From positions 42,013,477 to 42,077,476 of the forward strand of contig CM036622.1 in NCBI GenBank assembly GCA_020746105.1: 64,000 nucleotides of DNA, in the 5' to 3' direction. Shown piece by piece: positions 22,075 to 35,835 of the stretch. Within the stretch, counting starts at the first letter, position 1; every line of letters begins with the position of its first letter. The translations under genes and the position numbers were made by a program. The notes under the pieces were generated by a model that did no database searches, was not told the DNA's origin, and was given only the letters and a program-made list of their open reading frames with translations. This DNA comes from Trogon surrucura (lineage: Eukaryota; Chordata; Aves; Trogoniformes; Trogonidae).

Positions 22075-22692
22075 AGGTGACCGCAGGCCAGTGATCTGCC
22101 CTAGTGTCAGAGGCAGCCAGCAGCCTCCTGGGCTGCCTTAGGCAGAGCGCTGACAGCTGGGAGATGATCTTTTTTACTCTTTACTCAGCCTGGTGATGCA
22201 GCATCTGGAGGGCTCTGTCCATTTCTGGGCTCCCCAGTTCTAGAGATAATGGATGTGCTGAAGTGAGTCCAGTGAAGGGCTACCAGAATGACTAAGGATT
22301 TGGAGCACCTGCTGAATGAGGAGAGGCTGAGCAAGCTGAGACTGTTCATCCTGGAGAAGAAAAGGTTCGGGCGATTTTATCTGCGTGTGAATACCTGCTG
22401 GAAGGATGTAAAGGAGATAGAGCCAGACTCTTCTTAGGGGTAGTCAGTGAGAAAACGAGAGGCAACGGGCATAAACTGAAATAGAAAATAGTAGGGTTTT
22501 TTTCCTTACACTTGTCAGACACTAGACCAGGTTGCCCAGAGATAAGTGGAGTGTCTGTTGTTGGAGATATTCAGAACCTGAACGTGTGTGGCCCTGGGCA
22601 GCCTGTTCTAGCTCAGCCTGCTCTGAGCAGGGATTGGGACTGGATTATTTCCAGAGCTGCCTTCCAGCCTCAGCTGCTGTGTGATTCTCTGG
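22075..22692 (+). mobile_element. CR1 LINE, old 5'-truncated copy
   Basis: It follows the CR1 order: gccagcagcctcctgggctg, a chain-terminated version of the EYCVQFW region (ggctctgtccatttctgggc), cctggagaagaaaaggttcg, tagagccagactcttcttag, caggttgcccagag, and a final ttccagcctcagctgctgtg then tgattctctgg. The tail octamer is degenerate and no frame survives. The 5' edge is approximate. Confidence 0.82.
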
Positions 22693-25600
22693 TCAGCTCT
22701 TCTGTCTTGCGCACAATTCATTTTTCCCATCTGATTTATATCTGGACAATACAGTATTCTCTTTTGACCTTTTGTATTTCCACTCTGTTTTATTTGTGTT
22801 TATGTCAAGACTCTCTTCCATTGCCAACTGCTTTTGTTTACCAGTTGCTTCTTCTAAACTTTCCATAAGTCTACGAAGATCTACATTGGAGTTCTTTGAG
22901 AAATCATTTACTTCTGATACATTTTCTAGAACAACTTTAACACTTCTTTCTACTACATTGAAAGAAATGGATCAAGTGTATCCAGGTTCTTATTTTTTAG
23001 TTAATAGCTGCAAACATATCTATGTGCTTTCAGAATTTCAAAAGCTGATTTAATAGCAATAACGCTAAGATTTTGAATGATGATACTGACTTGCTGCTTG
23101 GGCTGGTGTTGAAATATTTTTATCCCTTCACATATATTATCTAAGTAGCTAATGGTTAAAGCTTTGAATGGGGGATGATCTGTAACATAGATACAGTAAT
23201 GAAATTTATGTGCATAACATGCTGCAGAATAAAATGTGAGTTTTCTGAACAGAGTAAATTAGAATACTGTTTTAGAGATAGAGGAGGATTGCTAGGGCTG
23301 TTCAATAAATTGTTGTTGGCTTATTTGAAATTGACATTTTGATACTTGTTTTCATTCTTGAGCAAAACCAACACTGGCAGTGCTTTTTGCTGAATTAATG
23401 TTTTTTTTTTTAAAGTATTAATTTGGAAATAGGAAAATATGTATTTCAGGGAACTGCTCTAGGAAGTTGTATAACTTGAAAGACTGATAAAACTTGATTA
23501 AAAATGTGCATTAGGTTTAATCCTTTCTTGTGGGGAAAAATGAGAAAAAGACAATTCGAGGAAGCCCTGTTGTATGGTTACGGGAAATGGCTAGGTGATA
23601 ACATTCTAAGCAGTTCTAGAAACCTCTCTACCAGTCAAAGCCCAACCAAAAACATGTCTTTTTTTTCCCTTCTGAAAGGTTTAGACACTCTCCATCATTA
23701 ATCATATCTATCTTATTGTATCGCGTAGTTACTGTGTTTTTCAGCTCAACCAAAACACTTGTCTCTCTTCCAAGAAAGAAAGTCAGATAAAGCAGCAGTC
23801 CAGAACTTGTAAACTTTTACAAGGCATGAGAAAACATCTTCATATTCCAGTACATACAAGACATTGCACAAATTGCTTTTAAGCATGTGAGAGCAAACAT
23901 TTGTCCTGTAGAGTTTAAACTCATGAATTCATATTGTTCCAGAGCCCGTCAGAGCGAATGCTGCATTGCACTAGCTGAAGGAGGCATTTTTGGTAATTCA
24001 ATTACACAGAACTTTTACGTGGGTAACTGTTTGAAATAAATGTCTAAAATGTGCCAATCATCCGGATACGAATCTTCTGAATATTTTTGTGAAAAACTCC
24101 CAAGAATATTTTTGTTTTGTTCTTGGTAATTGAATGAAGTTTACTTTTGAAGTTTGAGGTTTTTTTGCAGGATAGGTCTCCATAATAATGATTACTTTCT
24201 AAGGGACTACTTTATTGCTACATAGTCTGTGTAATTATAAAAAGCAATTTTTATGAAGTATTACTTAGTAAGCCACTTAAAGAACTACTTTTACAGATTT
24301 AATGTGTATTTCAGTTATGTTTAATTTCCATAGGTGATTGAGAGTTGCTTTTAATTAGCCATCAGTGGAATATTCTAGCTGCTTTCTAATGCTGCTTATG
24401 AAAAACGATGCATTATAGCAGTCATTTTTGTTACAAGAAGTGTAACCTAAAAATATTTTCTTCAGTGATTACATGATTATAAGGAGCCACATTTTGCAAC
24501 TTTATCATTGTATTGTGGTGCACCAAATTTAAGTACTTTCCGTGTTTGTGCATCTCTGTTATTACTCTGCTAAATGACGAAAATATTGGAACACCTGGAA
24601 TAATTAAGACATGCATCAGTTTTTAAGTCTTGCATCTCACTGAATTTTCCATAGCCCATGGGTTGAATCTGTATTTAAATTTAGAGTGTTACAGAAGAAA
24701 TGACTGCCATGCTTTGCCAGACGTATGAGAGAAAGCAAAGCTGGTGTGTATGCGAAGCACGACATGTGTCAGTGGGATCCTATGGGCATGGAAAGTTCTC
24801 CTTAAGCTACAGGTGCAAGCATCAACATCCGAACAAGAAGAGAGTGGTGGAAGAAGAGAAGGGCTTGAAAAGAACAAATTCAATACAACAGCTGAATACT
24901 TACCCTCTTACTGAAGTGTTGCGTAGCAAGAAAAATACTGTTAACATTAGTTTGTATTTACGGCAAAGTAGCATCTCACTTTTGATGCAGAGAGTTCTTA
25001 CTAATATGATTTAAATCCTTGTTTGATCCTGAGGAGCAGAGGCTGTCATCCGTGAAATCTGGACAGATGAGCGGAGCTTGCTGACCTGTCGTGTTGGCCC
25101 TCGGAGCCCCTGATGGGCTTTGTTCTGTGACCGACGTTGAGTGTCCTCTGTAGGGCGAGGCATTTGAGGTCTTGGGTGGTGGATGAAAGCAAATGGGATA
25201 CGTTCTTCCCTCTTGTAGTGAAGGCTAATCAGCTCACCATTCAGTGGATCATTCTCCCTTTATCACCTTTTCAGGTACTATTGATCTTCTTGTTCAATTT
25301 AACCATCAGTACAAGCAACATACTCTTAGCAAGTGTAGCTCTGTGGACAAGGTCCAAATCATTGAGGTCAGACCAGTTTTTGGCAGGCGTTCATTCTGAG
25401 TTCTGGAGCACCTCTGTGCATGGTAAAAAAAGTCTTTTATTCCTGCTTCCTCTTCTGGAAAAGACAACCCTTTTATTTTCTGAAATAACCACTTACCTTA
25501 CTAGTGGCATTTCCCTTCGTTTTTGGAATGACTGCAGACATCACAGTGGTCATATTTTACCTTTCATGAAGCAGCTTTGTATTGATAGCCACCACTATAG

Positions 25601-28600
25601 TGATGTGTTAAATGTTTGCTTTCATTGGCAATTTATTTGAGTAGAGGTGAAATCTGACTCTGTCTGGCACCTGGTACAGTGGGATCCTGGGGCTGTTTGG
25701 CTGTCTTGGATGTTACCAGTTCTTTTTGCTTTTTGATTCAGTGTCATAATTGGGACAATCAGACTCCCTCTTTTTACCATTTCCCTACACCAAATCCCAC
25801 ACCACGTTTTTGGTTTTTTTTTTTTTTTTGAAAGAAAACATCCTCGAACAACTGTATAAATTTATTCTTTTGATTCTGCAGTCTTATTTTATATAGGAGT
25901 CTCTAGTTTAGCCTAGCTTTACTTTTAGATTGTATCCCTGGTTTTGGGAAGCATGTAGATATAAAGAAGCTATTTGCGTGCAACTCTTTGCCTTGAATCT
26001 GTTTGTGCTTTTCTCTGGATTGACTATTCAGTGAAATGCTTTAGAAGTTCAGCTTTTATTTTTTCCTAACTACTGATCTATTATTCTCTTGCTGTTATTT
26101 TTTGTTTTCTTGCCAGCTTATGTAGCTCCTCTAGTAAATATGGTGGAATGTGCGTTGGGTTGAAGTGAGTTTTGAAACTGTTAGAAACTTGAGTATCACA
26201 AATGTGTGAGTGCTTAGGTATGGAGGCAGCAGCAGATCCCTGCCCCTCCCTTGGGCCTGGGTCTTCCTCTTCTCTGATCTATGTGAAATCCCTCCTGCTG
26301 TGCGATAGCCGGCCTGCTGAGGGGAGTGGTTGTGTCTGTGAAGGTGCAGTTATGCATTTGTGTCGTTTGTTTTCCCCTGATGACCATTTTGCAAGTGTGA
26401 CGTAGGGTCATGATATTTGCGCTGTTAACTGGGAAAATCAAGTCCAAATGCAGTCTTTTCTCTTTTTGTTTTTCAAATACAGAACAGATAACTTTCTGGA
26501 AGGCCCTTATTTAGCCGTTCACATGCTGTTGGGATCCGAGCAGAGTTGTTCTGTTTGAAGCAGTGTGGTCTGTGTTACATAGTTGGTCAGATTATATTAT
26601 CTAATATTCCCCTTTGGCTTAAAATATAGTCAATAAAGTCACAGAAGTGCTGAATCATTTCATCGTATCTACCTTTGGTCCTGTTACTCTTTTGGTTTCT
26701 GAGGGTTTTTGAAGTTTAATAAATGTCTCCCCTCTTTGATGTCTAAACTAGATTGCCTGAGAGTCTTCCAAACCCAGACAATTACACAACAGCCCGGCAC
26801 AGTTCTATTTAGCCTATCCCCATCGGAGAGCTTTCTCCTGCAGACCTGGTTTGCCTTTTGCATCGGCCACTCACATTTGTGAAGCTTTTGCCAGCAACAG
26901 CATAATGCATGTGAAAAAACAAAAAGATTCTTCAAAAACGGTACTACTCTGGAATGAATTTCAAGAAGACGGGAGTTGAGGCGGTTGCTGTGAAACCCCT
27001 CCTTGGATTGTAGAGTCAAGGCTGGTGCGTTCCCAGGGCTGTGCAGGACTGGTGTCTGCAGGTGGGTATCATGAAGGTCTCTGCCTCTTCCGAGAGAGGG
27101 GTGAAAATGCAGAAACACCAGCATCTGGCTCATCAAATCAGCATATTGTCCGTGTTTTGGACCAGTTCTGCTCATGTTCAGCTATGCTAATAAGAGTTTT
27201 CCTAAACAAAAATAGAGCAGTACTAGAACGAACTTTTTTTTTCTTTCATGCATCTTCCTGAGACTTACTAACTTGGTGGACAGTTAAGAGCCTTATTCCT
27301 GTTAAGCTTGTCTCTGTACTGGAAATCAAGGAAAAATGTCCAGTGGAGCTCTGACAACGTTCTTTGTGCCTCGTTAACGTTTCAATTACAGTATTAGTCT
27401 TGTTTATTTGCTACAGTGTATGTTGTTGAGAGAAATGAAGCAATGCATTGGGGTGCTGTGGCAGCCTTAGAGCTTTGTGAGGAGCACCACTGGCCTGGTC
27501 AAATCCTCTCTCCCTGAAAATAGTCTGTGAGAAGAAAAATAGCAACTAGGTTTTTGGATGTTTGCCTGAGGCTGCCAGTTTGACTTTTGAAGAGGAAAAG
27601 CTACGGACATGAACTTGAATGAATCTTACTCAGGGTAGATAGAAGAAGTATGAAGGCTCATAGGAATGGTCTTAGACAATCATTATGCAGGAAACAACTG
27701 TTTTTTTAAAAGAAACAGCACAGCTTTTTTAGAGCAGCTTGCGCAGTTTGTACATTCACCTCAAAACACTGGCCAGGCCAGGGTCAGATCGGCAGGTGTT
27801 ATTAGACAACTTTGTCTTTTTCTTTCTCCCTATGTATGAAGTAAGTTGTCCCTTAAACCACTGCTAGCACTGATCTTGTGAGAGTTGGTTGACTCAGGAA
27901 ACTGTTCTTTGACTGAAAGGTAAAGATTGCATCTTGGAGGGATAGTGAGTTGCCAAAACATCTAAAGATATTTACAATGTAGATTCCAAAATTAGCATTG
28001 TTTCAGCACTCCTTCAAAACAGTGTTGTTTTTATATGTTCCCCTTTCTCACAAAGAATTGCTTTTACTTATCTCTGTCAAAATGCCATCAACTGGCATTT
28101 CAGGTCTTGTGGTTCTGAATATTGAAGCACAATCTGATCTTCACAGGAAGCTTCTTCAGGAGGGATGGGGATGTGTTCTGTAATCTGTCACCATGTGCTA
28201 GAGTTGCTCTAGTTCTTCTGGAGACAAACGTTACGTACTTTTTCTCAAAAAAGCCCACTTGTCCTGGGAAAATGAATGATGGCTTCTACAGCATGGGTAT
28301 AAGGAATACAGACATGCTTATTGTCGTGTAAGTGAATGTTCCTAAAAGCAAATGTAAATCAGACCTGAAGAGTTTGCAACCAGGTAGGTTTGTATTCAAG
28401 CCAAGAAGGGATAGGATGATAGGAAAAACGTGGCACTTAGAGGAAAAGGCCCGTGGTTTTCTTGTTTTTCTTCTTTTCTAGGTATTTTTTTGTTTTGTAA
28501 TGTATTGGGTTATCAATGACAAAGAAATCTTTTTGAGCAGTAATTAATGATACAGGGATGGATTTAGACCTGGCTGGGTAATTTTGGATGATCCCTTTCC

Positions 28601-30198
28601 TCAAGCTGGAGGGCAAGTCAGGGATGTGGGATAGGAAAGAAGTTGCTCTTTCTTAGATTGTCACTGAAAATTTCTGTAATGTCTAAAGCTAGCATTTGTT
28701 GAACTGCTTTGCCAATCTCTGTCTGAAAGTCTTGCCACTAAGTTAGTTGTTGTTAGTTGTTGAGAGTGATTTAAAAGCAGGGTTGTATTTGGCTGTTTAC
28801 AGTCATGTTCAAAGTGATTTAAACTTTAATGCCCGGTTTGTCGGTACACCCAAGCAAATTCTGACAGAAGACCTGTGTGCTATTGCGGTGTTGCCAGTGC
28901 ACCTTGCTATGTGCTACTGCTTTATAAAACACAGCTGAGCACCTTCTAGGTCACAATGAGAAGATACTTAGTGGTTTGTTGGGGGTTTTTCCTCATAAAA
29001 TTTAAAAATTACAACAATATTGTATTGGTAAAATAAAAAAAGGTGCTTTCAGGTATGAGAAGTAATGAGGAAAAGAGATCAGTGGGCTTCTTAGCTAAAG
29101 CAAAAGTGCAATGAAAGATAAATAACAGGAGCCTCTTACTTGAGGATGGAATTATTTGAGAGCACATAGTGAAGATATTAACTAAACAAATCAGATAGGG
29201 AAAAAGCAGTTTTATTAGATTTCAGGTATGTAAACACTGAAAAAGATGCAGTCCTATTAATTTGTCTTTATTAAGCTAAGTGAACCATTTTTACTCAGTA
29301 GAGCACTATGTAGGAAGCTGTTGTAAGTTGGTTCTAACTTGTATTTTAGACTCTAAATTGAGACTTCTCTTGTATACAAATTTCTATCAGGCAGGTTTCT
29401 GTTGGAAAATTCCTGGTTTCAGTGTTAATTTTAGATTATCTGGAACAAGACATTTTTTTCCCAGTAGAAGTATAGTTCTCAGAGGCTGGTCTGTTGCAGG
29501 TCTTAGAGATGTTCCTCTGCTTCTCATTGAACAGTGCTGCTGTTGACTTCAGATTAGGACTGAACTGCAGAACTTTGCCCTACAAATGGTTGAGCAGTAT
29601 CAGATGGTCTTTGAATTCAGAAAGTAATGATTAAGGCTATTGAAAGCATTTAGAATTTCTCAAAGCTTTCTAAAATGCTTATTTGAGGAGAATCCGCTGC
29701 ATTAAAAGCTCACAAGAATAGGGGTTGGTTTTGGGTAAAAGGCCCCTATATACCTTTGTTCTTCACTCTCTTGTCTAAATTCTCCCTTCTTGCTATCAGA
29801 GCACAAATGGACATTTGTTTTCCCACTTTCGCACAAGTGCTTGAGCTTCTGTCATTAAATCAGGCAGATGCCCAGTGGTTGGTATCTCCCGAATGCAAGT
29901 GGCAAAATCTCCTATTTTGCAATGCTCCCACAACAACTGGAAGTTTGTTCATATTCTATAGCATCCTGCAGCATTTAGGAGGACATGAGTTGCTGGGCTT
30001 TCTTGGAAAAAGGTGGGAAAGCCATTACTTTCTGCTTTTGCTCTAAGAAGTCGAAGTAGATCAAATAACTCCATTATGCAAACAAGTAAGGGATACATTA
30101 TTAATCTCTGTCACTCCTAGTTCATGCATTTTGTATATGATCTATTTCCTTCCACTTAATGAAGAAGCTAAAACCACCTTTGTCCTGCACTAAGTAGC

Positions 30199-30229
30199 TT
30201 TTTTTTTTTTCCTTTTTTTTTTTTTTTTT
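30199..30229 (+). repeat. Poly(T) tract
   Basis: T12, then CC, then T17. It could be the relic of a poly(A)-tailed insertion on the - strand, but no element body is recognised beside it. Confidence 0.85.
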
Positions 30230-31621
30230 GACAGTGCTGGTGCTGTGAGAAGCCAGATCAGGGTCAGGGTGTCCAGTTTGCCCAAAAATGAAATGTCTGG
30301 ACCTAGTTTTAAAATTGGAAACTCCAGCAGTGGAAATCATTCTCGAGAGTTCTTTTACTGCTGCAGTTGATAACTGAGTTTGCTTTTATAAAATTGTGAT
30401 TCCAGATGGGATGAGAAAAACTTCCGATTTGAGAACTAGGTATTTTAAGAAGGAGCCCAACTGAAATATTGTGTGATAGGGAGCATGTCTTGTTGCTTGT
30501 TTCACATCTTGCTCTTACCCTGGCAGGAGGAAATAGAATACTTGAAGATTACTGAGGATTAATAATGACAGGTTAATAAAGGGTTACTTTGTCCTCTTTT
30601 TTTTTGTACAGGGTTTCCTCTAACATGAATGCATAGACTCCCAAGGAACTGCTTCTGAGTTAAGCTGTCAAATCATCCCTGTGCCAGGTGCTTCTGAGCG
30701 GTTTCAACCTGAGGCATTGCTCTAGCAATTCCCAGAACATGACTCAGACTTTAAAGTTACTATTCCTTCTCTTCCTCTCTTTCATATTTGTGGCTGCTAC
30801 CCAATTTCTGTGTTCATGATTTTTTTACAGATATTTTCACTTTGACTTCTAGCCATACAAACTCAACTTGCAATCTCAAAAATAGTGTGTATTCTTGCTA
30901 CTTTATACAAGACAAAATCTCAGGTTCATGTTTGCCTGACTGTATAAGTGTATCATGTAGATACCAATGATTGAATTCAGAAATAAGAATGAAATTTGTT
31001 TATCCTTTTGAAGCTAATTTACTTGGTCTTTAAGGTACTTCAGGAGCATGTTTCTCTGAATTTGTATGCGTGTCACTGCCAAAATTACGGAAAAAAAATT
31101 CCTGGGTAACAAAGTGACATCTGTTGTTCCAAGTGTATGGCAGGACCATACACCGTTGTTTGAACAATTCAGTATTGTGTCTAAAGCTGAGTGTTAAATG
31201 CAAGTATGTATCTAAACAATTTCCAGTTCAGTGTTTTAATGTTTCAGGTTTAAATGTTCTTTTGGCATTGCTTTTTCCAAGTATTTGCGTGCAATTTGTG
31301 TAAAATGTTGTCAATTAATCGATAGGCAGCAATGCCCCTAATGAAAAGTAAGCAAACTAGTATGCACCTATAGCCTGTGAGAAGATTTTCAGGGCTCAGT
31401 CTTTATGGATGACTGTACCAAAATGAATTTTTTATGAAGCATTACAATTAAATTCCAGGATTTTTAAGGTTGTATATTCCCACTGGAAAATAAAAAAAAA
31501 GCAGGTCAAAAACATGACTGTAAATACACAAGCTGTTTTTGGAAGCAGAGCTCAGCTCTTGGAGACTTTGAAAGTTCAATTCTCCTGTGACTGATAGGTG
31601 CTGAGCACTCTAAAGGTATTT

Positions 31622-31633
31622 CCCCCCCCCCCC
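31622..31633 (+). repeat. Poly(C) tract
   Basis: Twelve consecutive C bases in an AT-rich context. Confidence 0.9.
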
Positions 31634-32751
31634 GAGAATGTAGTGAAAATTTGAGGAATTACATTTCTCTGGAATTTAATGACAATACCTGTGTTGCTTT
31701 TTAGTAGCTATAGGGTTGTTAGACCTTAATGACATTATTTAAAAAACCCAAAACAAACAGGAAAAAACCTCAAAACAGTGCTAGGAAGAAAAACTTGAGA
31801 GTCTTGTTTCTGTATAACACTGCAAACAACAAGATAACCAACAGTAAAGGAGCCAGCAATAAGGTTGGCTGTCTATAGTCTTTTGCCCTCAAATGAAGAT
31901 TCTGACCCTGAATTTGTGTGTGTACTGGTTCAAGGTTCTAGATCAGGAAAACATCAGGAACAGGATAGGAGGACTTAAACCTCAATGGTAATGAAATGCC
32001 ACCTTAATTTTCAGCCCAAGCTGAAGTGCATTCCTGATGTGAAGTCTGGCTTGGAAGTGACTGAAGAAATGAGGTCACTGTATTGTAAAACTTGTCTTCA
32101 ATCAGAAAAGGGTAGAAGACCACTCTCTTTGGAAGCGTGTGAGTTTTTTTACGTGCCTCTGGGAGGAGACTGGTAATATTGAGAAGGACTGTTTGATAGG
32201 TCCATCTTGTGACACTCCTGCCAAAGGTATTTTCACACTCAAATAATGATAAAAGTGACAAAAGTTAATCCATAAGATGACTTTCATCTACCTAGCCCAG
32301 GTAGCAGTGGTAGAAAGAAAGATGCGTAACACAGAGTTTGGGACAAGTGACACCAGTTTACTGATGCCTGTGTGTCACCTGATTTAAGTACATGTAGCTG
32401 CGTTGCTTCTTCTTCATGCTGCAGGCATGATTTCCCAAATACTGCATAAATACCTATGGGACACTGTACCTCATAAGTAACACAAAAGGTATGAACTGTA
32501 TATGAGAAGAAAAAAATCTGAAGAAGGTGCATAATCTTGCCATCAAAAGGATGTGTCAGCATTTGTCCATATAGTTGAACACTGGAAACCTCTCTGGTCT
32601 GACAGACACCAAGCAAGCCATTTTTGTTTAAAGACTGATAAGAATAATTCAAAGAGCGCTTGTGTGTCATCTAGTGAGCTTGGTGAGGCTCCCCAGGCAA
32701 AGGAAACACTGTGTCTGGGGTTTGTTTCGTGGTGGAGGGGGACAGCAGCAG

Positions 32752-32818
32752 AGGTTTGGAGGATGATCTTTAAGGTCGCTTCCAACCTCTAACATTCTGT
32801 GATTCTGTGATTCTGTGA
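32752..32818 (+). mobile_element. CR1 LINE 3' tail only
   Basis: About 65 bases remain: ggatgatctttaaggtcgct, tccaacctctaac, then three copies of the octamer attctgtg. This is an extreme 5' truncation of the CR1 3' UTR. Confidence 0.88.
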
Positions 32819-34711
32819 ATCAAACTAAATAGGTTGAACCCTGTGGATCTCATTTGTTATCTACTGAGAATCACTCCAATCTGAGTTCTCTTGCAAAAAT
32901 GATAGTTTTCCTACTGAATAAAATTTACATTTTTTTTTAAACTTGTTGGCATTGTCACAGCAGTAGAACTAATTATTAGATTTAATAGAAATACTGGAAT
33001 TTTCTTATTGATGTAGACCACTGTATAGGTCCCTACCAGTGCTTCACAGAATAATATGCAAATTGTATCACAACTCAGGTAGAGGCATGGTGAATATAGA
33101 TTTAATGAAGTACAGGACCATCCCCATTGCATTATCAGAGAAAGATGTTTACAACCCCTGTCTTTTTCAGTTATGCCTCAATTCATAGGCAACTCTACTC
33201 TGGTTATACTGAGGTGATTTTATAAAAAGTGCTGTTTAATGTAAGAGTTGGAAAATCTAGGAATCCTCATTTCTCTGTCACCTACTGTAAAGGATATTTT
33301 AAAATATTCTTTATTTAATCAGAAATTATTAAAAGCTGTTTTTAAGCTTTTTTTTTCCTTTTGTCCTTCACCTTTGGTCTGCAGATCTCTTACACAATGG
33401 AAACATTTCAGTCTGGACAACCCTTTTTGCATGGTCTAGTATTAGTTGATTCCAAGGGGTTCCTTGTTTAAAAGGGAAAAGGAGTATTTACTGGGTGGTT
33501 AACAGAGATGTAAGAGCCATCACCCTCTGCATCTCCAGCTTGTTCTGATTAAAATCGGTTGGTTTACCATTGGATAAAGACACATTTTTTCATTAAGGCT
33601 TCCTAAGAGCAAGAAAAATAGTTTTATGCATGTCTTTTTTGGCATCTGAAATAATTTATTTCTTTCATTTTTTAATGAATAGTGATGCTGAATAATTATT
33701 TTTTTCTTAGGAGAAATGCTTCTTGCTGTCACCCTAGTCCCAACTAGCCCTGCCTACTCTGCATTTAATGTTCACAGTAATGTTTTTAACTCGGAAAAAG
33801 CTAGGGCAACATGTTCCATCAGTCTGCGGTTCCTTTCATTTGAGATTGCTTTTGTGATGCTTTCAGGAAAGTCTTCATGGTTGTGTTCACTGTATTATCA
33901 TTGTAATAGATTGCAACTGCTCTTTCACAGTCTTCTACCTTTGCAGAATGCCAGGATTGTAAGTATTTCAAGGAGAAGCAAACAAAAATTGAAGGCACTG
34001 GCTGAATTACTAACTGTTGAAGATCGTGCAGTGGGGTAGCAGGCATAGGGAATGAATCTATTTTATGTTATTACTCAAAGAGAGTACCTCAGGCTTTCTT
34101 TGTTACATCTTTTGTGAAACAATTCTGTGCCGTGATTTCCTGAAAAAAGAAATCAAAAGACCAAGCACTTCTGCAGCATAGGTTTCCTAGAGTTACCTGT
34201 GAATTTCCACATGAAATTGGTAGTCCACAAGGCAGTGACTTGGAGATGAAGATCCCCTGATTTTTTTTCATTTCAAATGGTAAATAATCTGTTTGGTGGC
34301 ATGTTAGGTTTTCTGGTGAAGAGAAGTCTCTTATTCCATATTTCTGTTTGTCTGGCTTCTGTTTGGTTTTAATCATAAATGCTGTACATTGATTGAGAGA
34401 TGAAATGTAACTATCAGCCTTGTCACACCACGTATTTAAAGATCTCCTTTACTATTGATTAACTTCTTCCACTACAGATATTTGCCGAGTAATTGAATAA
34501 AGTTTACCTTCTTTGTGACAATGTGTTTCAGTCTGAAAAACTCAGTCTTTTTTTATCACGAGGAAGTCTTCCTATAAAGCCCATTTTCTGTTGTACAGTT
34601 CATTTTTATGGATCTTTTCCTGAATTTACTCCAGTGTACCACTGATCCTTCACAAAATATGTACACCAGGAATGGGCACACATCCCAGAATCTGCTTCCA
34701 CCATTGCTGGA
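32819..34711. other. Intron, no gene seen
   Basis: Unique AT-rich sequence. No repeat or exon recognised. Confidence 0.55.
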
Positions 34712-35242
34712 TTCAGAGATGATGTGGCCTGGTGAGGCCACAGCTGAAATACTGTGTCCAGTTCTGGGCTCGCCAGCACAAGAAAGACAGGGAACTGTGG
34801 AAGAGAGTCTAGTGGAGGGCAACAAAGATGATTGGAGGACTGGAGCGTCCTCTTATGAGGAAAGTTTGAGAGCTGGGACTTTCTAGCCTGGAGCGAAGAC
34901 TGAGAGGAGACCTTATCAGTGTCTATAAATATGAAAAGGGTGGGTGTAAGGAGGATGGAGCCTGACTCTTTCCAGTAGTGCCCAGTGACAGGACAAACTG
35001 GAACACAAAGTTCCATCTAAACATGAGAAAAACTTGCTTACTGTGAGAGTGACAGAGCACTGGAACAGGCTGCCCAGGACGGTTGTGGAGTCTCCTCTGA
35101 AGAGTTTCATACCCACTTGGATGCAATCCTGTGTAATATACTCTAGGCAATCCTGCGGGGAGGTGGGGGGCAGTGTTGGGGGGAGTATGTTTGGAATAGA
35201 TGATCTCTAGAGGTCCCTTCCAACTCTGATGATTCTGTGATA
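34712..35242 (+). mobile_element. CR1 LINE, 5'-truncated
   Basis: It runs from tggtgaggccacagctgaaa (the [12 protein letters not shown] region of ORF2) through agacagggaactgtggaaga, aggagaccttatcagtgtct and ggaacaggctgcccaggacg to tccaactctgatgattctgt. Frames are broken. A G-rich insertion lies in its 3' UTR near 35157-35190. Confidence 0.9.
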
Positions 35243-35835
35243 TAATCTCCCTACTTATTTGGTATTTTTCATCATATTATATTTAAAGATATGTTCTCTT
35301 TTAGTGTTTCAGGTTATTGGAATGTGTACCTTTGTTCTTTTAACTTGTTTAGACTTCTGAGTGAATCAAAACTTTGGAGAAAGAGGAAAAAAGAAAGTTT
35401 GGTATTTCTACCCAGACTGTGAACTGAATGTAGCCTTGAGTGAAATAGGAAGTGATTTCTCTAAATTTTGTATGCATTGATATTTTTACTCAGTTTTGCT
35501 GCTGTTGAGAATTTGAAATGTGAAATACGTGCAAATAGCGTGTTTATATATCTGTAACTGATAAGAAAAAGAATTGAAAATTTGAAGTGGACTCTGCTTG
35601 CAGTTCTGTGATACTTCACTATTTACCTAGAATGCTTCCCCTAGCGGTTTACTTACTTGAACCAACCACAGTTATTTTCTTAGTTGGCCTATTGCTGGTA
35701 TGTCTGTTAAATCTCGCAGCACTTAAAATGTGCCACATAATACCAAATAGCTTTAATTAACACCCTTTGCAGGCAGTATTCAATCATATAGTGTAGATAT
35801 CAGTTTTCCTTAAAACTTCTCAAACATATTTACTT
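35243..35835. other. Intron between two CR1 copies
   Basis: Unique sequence with no recognised feature. It separates the CR1 ending at 35242 from the one starting near 35836. Confidence 0.55.

Larger units (their letters stand above)
22693..32751. other. Ten-kb intron stretch without recognised repeats or exons
   Basis: I see only simple repeats: a T16 run at 25814-25829, a T-rich tract at 30199-30229 and a C12 run at 31622-31633. Open frames of 167 codons (25137-25640, +) and 163 codons (26684-27175, -) have no recognisable domain and are near the length expected by chance. Confidence 0.55.

Noticed and set aside
25137..25640. 167-codon open frame on the + strand
   Set aside because: No recognisable domain or signal. 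With the base composition here I estimate that a chance maximum of about 140-170 codons is expected over six frames of 64 kb.
26684..27175. 163-codon open frame on the - strand
   Set aside because: Chance-length frame in intron with no recognisable motif and no splice or promoter support.
28082..28117. Reading MPSTGISGLVVL, superficially like the expected next exon start MPIKGLGFVLG
   Set aside because: Only a few residues agree, no acceptor precedes it, and the following residues do not match GPR158.
35157..35190. G-quadruplex-like run in the 34.7 kb CR1
   Set aside because: Only three runs of three or more G are clearly separate, so it does not meet the usual four-run pattern.
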